Assembly: GCA_013041995.1 (NCBI GenBank)
Contig: JABDRA010000629.1
Location: 1 to 8,417, forward strand
Direction: 5' to 3'
Length of the DNA: 8,417 bases
Origin: Anderseniella sp.
Lineage (GTDB): Bacteria; Pseudomonadota; Alphaproteobacteria; Rhizobiales; Aestuariivirgaceae
The first letter of the stretch is position 1; every line of letters starts with the position of its first letter. The notes beneath the pieces were generated by a model, which was not told where the DNA came from, made no database searches, and saw only the letters and a list, made by a program, of their open reading frames with translations. The translations under genes were made by a program, and so were the position numbers. Positions 6,479 through 8,417 of this stretch are shown here, in pieces.

Positions 6479-7399
6479 TCAGCTTCTCAACTTTGGCAGG
6501 ATCAGCACCATGAAGATTGCTGAACAGACCAGTACAAGCGCCACAATCTCGCGCCAGCTCACCGGTTCGCCGAGCAGCAACAGGCTGGAATACACACCGA
6601 TGACCGGCACCGCCATGACCCCGATAGCGGCATAGACAGCGGGAAACATGCTCACGATCTTGAAGTAAGCCCATTGGCAAAACACCATGGGGAACGCCAG
6701 CACATAAGCAAAAGCAATGATCGCCGATGTACTCAGGCTGACTAGGTCAGGAAACGGCTCAAGCGCCAACGCTCCGATACCCACCGGTATCGCCGCCAGC
6801 AGCAACTGCCAGCCGATAATGGTGGCAACGGGGGTTTGCCATTGGAACCGCTTGAACAGGACTGTGCCGAAGCCCCAGGACAATGCGGCACCCAGCATGA
6901 TCAGTGACCCCACGGGTGCAGACCCCAATACCGCAATGTCATGACCGATCAACACGCCAAGACCTGCCATGCCCAGACCAAGGCCGGCAAACACCGCAAG
7001 CGACACGCGTTCTCTCAGGACGGGAACGGCAAACAGGGCCGCCCACACCGGCATGGTGAAGGCTATAATGGATGCCCTGCCCGCCGGCACCAGTGTCAGC
7101 CCATAGGCTGAAAACAAATGCCAACCGACCATGTTGAACACGCCGCACGCCAGCAACGGCCACAGATCCCCGGCAGGTACCCGCAACCGGTTACCGGACA
7201 GGCCCGAAATGGTGAGCAACGCGCCACCGCCGATCGCCAGGCAGATCGTGCGAAACCACCACGGACTGATTTCGCCGAGCACGATTTTCATACCCGGCCA
7301 GTTGACGCCCCAAAACACCGTGACCGCCGCCAGCAGAGCAAATCCGGCAATGGGCAGTCCTGCCGGTGACGAGTGTTTTGAGGCAGATGTGTCAGCCAA
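6479..7399 (-). CDS. EamA-family (DMT superfamily) transporter
   Basis: Ten-helix inner-membrane carrier of the drug/metabolite transporter superfamily, built from two EamA repeats. The first begins 'GFALLAAVTVFWGVNWPGMK' (residues 19-38) and closes near 'VLRERVS' (127-133). The second starts near 'LSWGFGTVLFKR' (173-184) and ends with the typical 'LLLGEPVSWRE' (274-284) and final helix. The substrate cannot be deduced; family members export amino acids, metabolites or drugs. An ATG at 7495 would add 32 polar, arginine-rich residues lying wholly inside the preceding gene. I prefer the TTG at 7399-7397, which gives 306 residues (family-typical) starting MADTSASK and an 8-base overlap with the upstream transferase stop. 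No strong ribosome site is seen, so translation may be coupled. The start is uncertain; the family is not. Confidence 0.9.
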   Translation of the reverse strand: MADTSASKHSSPAGLPIAGFALLAAVTVFWGVNWPGMKIVLGEISPWWFRTICLAIGGGALLTISGLSGNRLRVPAGDLWPLLACGVFNMVGWHLFSAYGLTLVPAGRASIIAFTMPVWAALFAVPVLRERVSLAVFAGLGLGMAGLGVLIGHDIAVLGSAPVGSLIMLGAALSWGFGTVLFKRFQWQTPVATIIGWQLLLAAIPVGIGALALEPFPDLVSLSTSAIIAFAYVLAFPMVFCQWAYFKIVSMFPAVYAAIGVMAVPVIGVYSSLLLLGEPVSWREIVALVLVCSAIFMVLILPKLRS

Positions 7400-8024
7400 C
7401 TTGCGGAATCTCGCGATCCGGATTGGGCACCTTGAAACCGGCCTGAACTGCAGGGCGGGCAGCGATTGCCTCATACCAGCGCTTGACGTTGGCAAACTCG
7501 TTCAAGTCAATGCGCTGCCATTCAAACCGCGATGCCCAAGGCCAGATAGCCATGTCGGCGATCGAATAGTCGCCAGCCACGTAGTCCTCTTCCGCCAGCC
7601 TGCGATCAAGCACGCTGTACAACCGCTTGCACTCGGCAGCATAGCGGGCTTCGGCATATTCAGACTTGCCAGGGTTGAAGTGCAGGAAATGATGGGCCTG
7701 GCCGAGCATCGGGCCAAAACCACCCATCTGCCACATCAGCCATTCCATGGCCTGCCAGTGGCGCGGTCCGTCGGGAGCCAGGAATTTTCCGGTTTTCTGG
7801 GCCAGGTACAAAAGTATGGCACCAGACTCAAACACCGTCTGGCCAGTGTCATTGTCGCGGATTGCCGGGATCTTGTTGTTCGGTGATATTTTCAGGAAAT
7901 GCGGTTGAAGCTGCTCATCCTTCATGATGTTGATCGGGTAAACAGTGTATTCCAGCCCGAACTCCTCAAGCGCGATAGACGCCTTGTAGCCGTTGGGAGT
8001 GCTCCAGGTGTAAAGATCAATCAT
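7392..8024 (-). CDS. yfcG: Glutathione S-transferase, YfcG/nu-class GSH-dependent disulfide-bond oxidoreductase type
   Basis: Cytoplasmic 210-residue GST. The thioredoxin-like domain opens with 'MIDLYTWSTPNGYK' (1-14); the TPNG turn (9-12) is the nu-class signature region that positions glutathione thiols without a catalytic tyrosine. 'SPNNKIPAI' (47-55) holds the cis-proline, and 'FESGAILLYLA' (65-75) is the glutathione-binding segment. The helical C-terminal domain carries 'GGFGPMLGQAHHF' (101-113), the N-capping motif 'YSIAD' (153-157) and 'WPWASRFEWQRIDL' (161-174). All of these closely parallel E. coli YfcG, which reduces small disulfides with glutathione. AAGGAG (complement of 8037-8042) lies 12 bases before the ATG, a slightly long spacing. 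The EamA gene follows with an 8-base overlap, so the two are probably cotranscribed. The class is secure; the physiological substrate is unknown. Confidence 0.93.
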   Translation of the reverse strand: MIDLYTWSTPNGYKASIALEEFGLEYTVYPINIMKDEQLQPHFLKISPNNKIPAIRDNDTGQTVFESGAILLYLAQKTGKFLAPDGPRHWQAMEWLMWQMGGFGPMLGQAHHFLHFNPGKSEYAEARYAAECKRLYSVLDRRLAEEDYVAGDYSIADMAIWPWASRFEWQRIDLNEFANVKRWYEAIAARPAVQAGFKVPNPDREIPQVG

Positions 8025-8082
8025 TTTAGTCGTAGTCTCCTTGCGAGGGTTTCAAAACAGGAATGAGATGCGCTGCGATCGG

Positions 8083-8417
8083 TCACGCCAGCGTAAGCCG
8101 GCTCGCCGCTGCTTCGAGGTCGAGAATGACGTTGTAATGGGCCGGATCGGGAAATGTAATGCCTGACAACAGCAATTCCGCGCGAACATCACTCAACGCA
8201 GGGTCCTCCATTGCCTGGCGAAGCGCCGTCTGCAACCGCTCCACTGTTTCGGCACTTACCGACAGTGAGGTAATGTAGGGAAGCCCGGGGACTTTGGGGC
8301 TCTGTCCCAGCACCCTGACGCGCGCCACCAGGTCCGGTTCAATTCTCGACAGCAGGGCGAATGTCACAGCGTCAATGCAGGCAACATCTGCCTTGCCGTC
8401 AGCCACCGACTGTAAGG
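8083..8417 (-). CDS. Phosphate/phosphonate-type ABC transporter substrate-binding protein (PhnD-like), 5' end outside window
   Basis: The last about 111 residues of a periplasmic binding protein; the frame stays open to the window edge, so the GTG at 8406 is internal. 'VADGKADVACIDAVTFALLSR' followed by 'VRVLGQSPKVPGLPYITS' is the characteristic end of the second lobe in PhnD-like proteins (PF12974), in which the 'ADVACID' loop contacts the ligand. The remaining helix with 'AMEDPALSDVRAELLLSGITFPD' is typical of family C-termini. The ligand is unknown: many such genes are orphan and lack permease or ATPase neighbours, and none follows downstream here. The stop lies 58 bases before the transferase start on the same strand, so cotranscription is possible but not shown. 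Confidence 0.85.
   Translation of the reverse strand, partial: LQSVADGKADVACIDAVTFALLSRIEPDLVARVRVLGQSPKVPGLPYITSLSVSAETVERLQTALRQAMEDPALSDVRAELLLSGITFPDPAHYNVILDLEAAASRLTLA

Noticed and set aside
7131..7886. 251-codon + strand open frame antisense to yfcG and EamA
   Set aside because: It is opposite two clearly recognised genes, and its product is low-complexity and unlike any family; its length reflects the GC-rich antisense frame.
6479..8024. Functional link between yfcG-type GST and the convergent telA operon through glutathione-dependent tellurite detoxification
   Set aside because: Chemically plausible, but the genes are on opposite strands with no shared regulation visible, and YfcG-type GSTs are common next to many genes.

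Overview
The window looks chromosomal and alphaproteobacterial, probably Hyphomicrobiales-like. This is inferred from fairly GC-rich coding sequence, a short GluRS of the kind seen in that class, a divergent NAD-kinase-like gene, an EamA transporter, a nu-class glutathione transferase and a PhnD-like binding protein. The species cannot be named from what is visible. No tRNA, rRNA, CRISPR array, insertion sequence or phage gene is visible.

Layout. Positions 1-876 (+) hold the 3' part of an NAD-kinase-superfamily gene, followed by glutamyl-tRNA synthetase gltX (932-2260, +). After a 285-base gap comes a tight four-gene + strand cassette. It contains a coiled-coil/TelA-like protein (2546-3313), TelA (3310-4401), a six-pass membrane protein (4385-5356) and a four-pass membrane protein (5356-6387). 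The genes overlap by 4, 17 and 1 bases, so they are almost certainly one translationally coupled operon. A short convergent gap (6388-6478) separates this operon from the minus strand. Read in the minus direction, the remaining genes are a truncated PhnD-like substrate-binding protein (8417-8083), a YfcG-type glutathione S-transferase (8024-7392) and an EamA/DMT transporter (about 7399-6479). The transporter start appears to overlap the end of the transferase gene.

The most interesting part is 2546-6387. Its gene order and sizes (about 255 aa soluble, then TelA, then a roughly 320 aa hydrophobic protein) recall the kilA-telA-telB (klaA-klaB-klaC) tellurite-resistance operon of IncP plasmids RK2/RP4. 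Here it sits among housekeeping genes and carries a fourth membrane gene. Two further points are inferred from reading the translations. The first protein resembles the core helical motifs of TelA itself, which suggests a TelA/TelA-like pair. The two membrane proteins share topology (N-terminus in, large periplasmic domain before the last helix, basic tail inside) and a short spacing-conserved motif, which suggests an ancient duplication. The working picture is two cytoplasmic coiled-coil proteins made together with a two-protein membrane complex that exposes periplasmic domains. Its function may be tellurite/toxic-anion resistance or envelope stress, and is not established.
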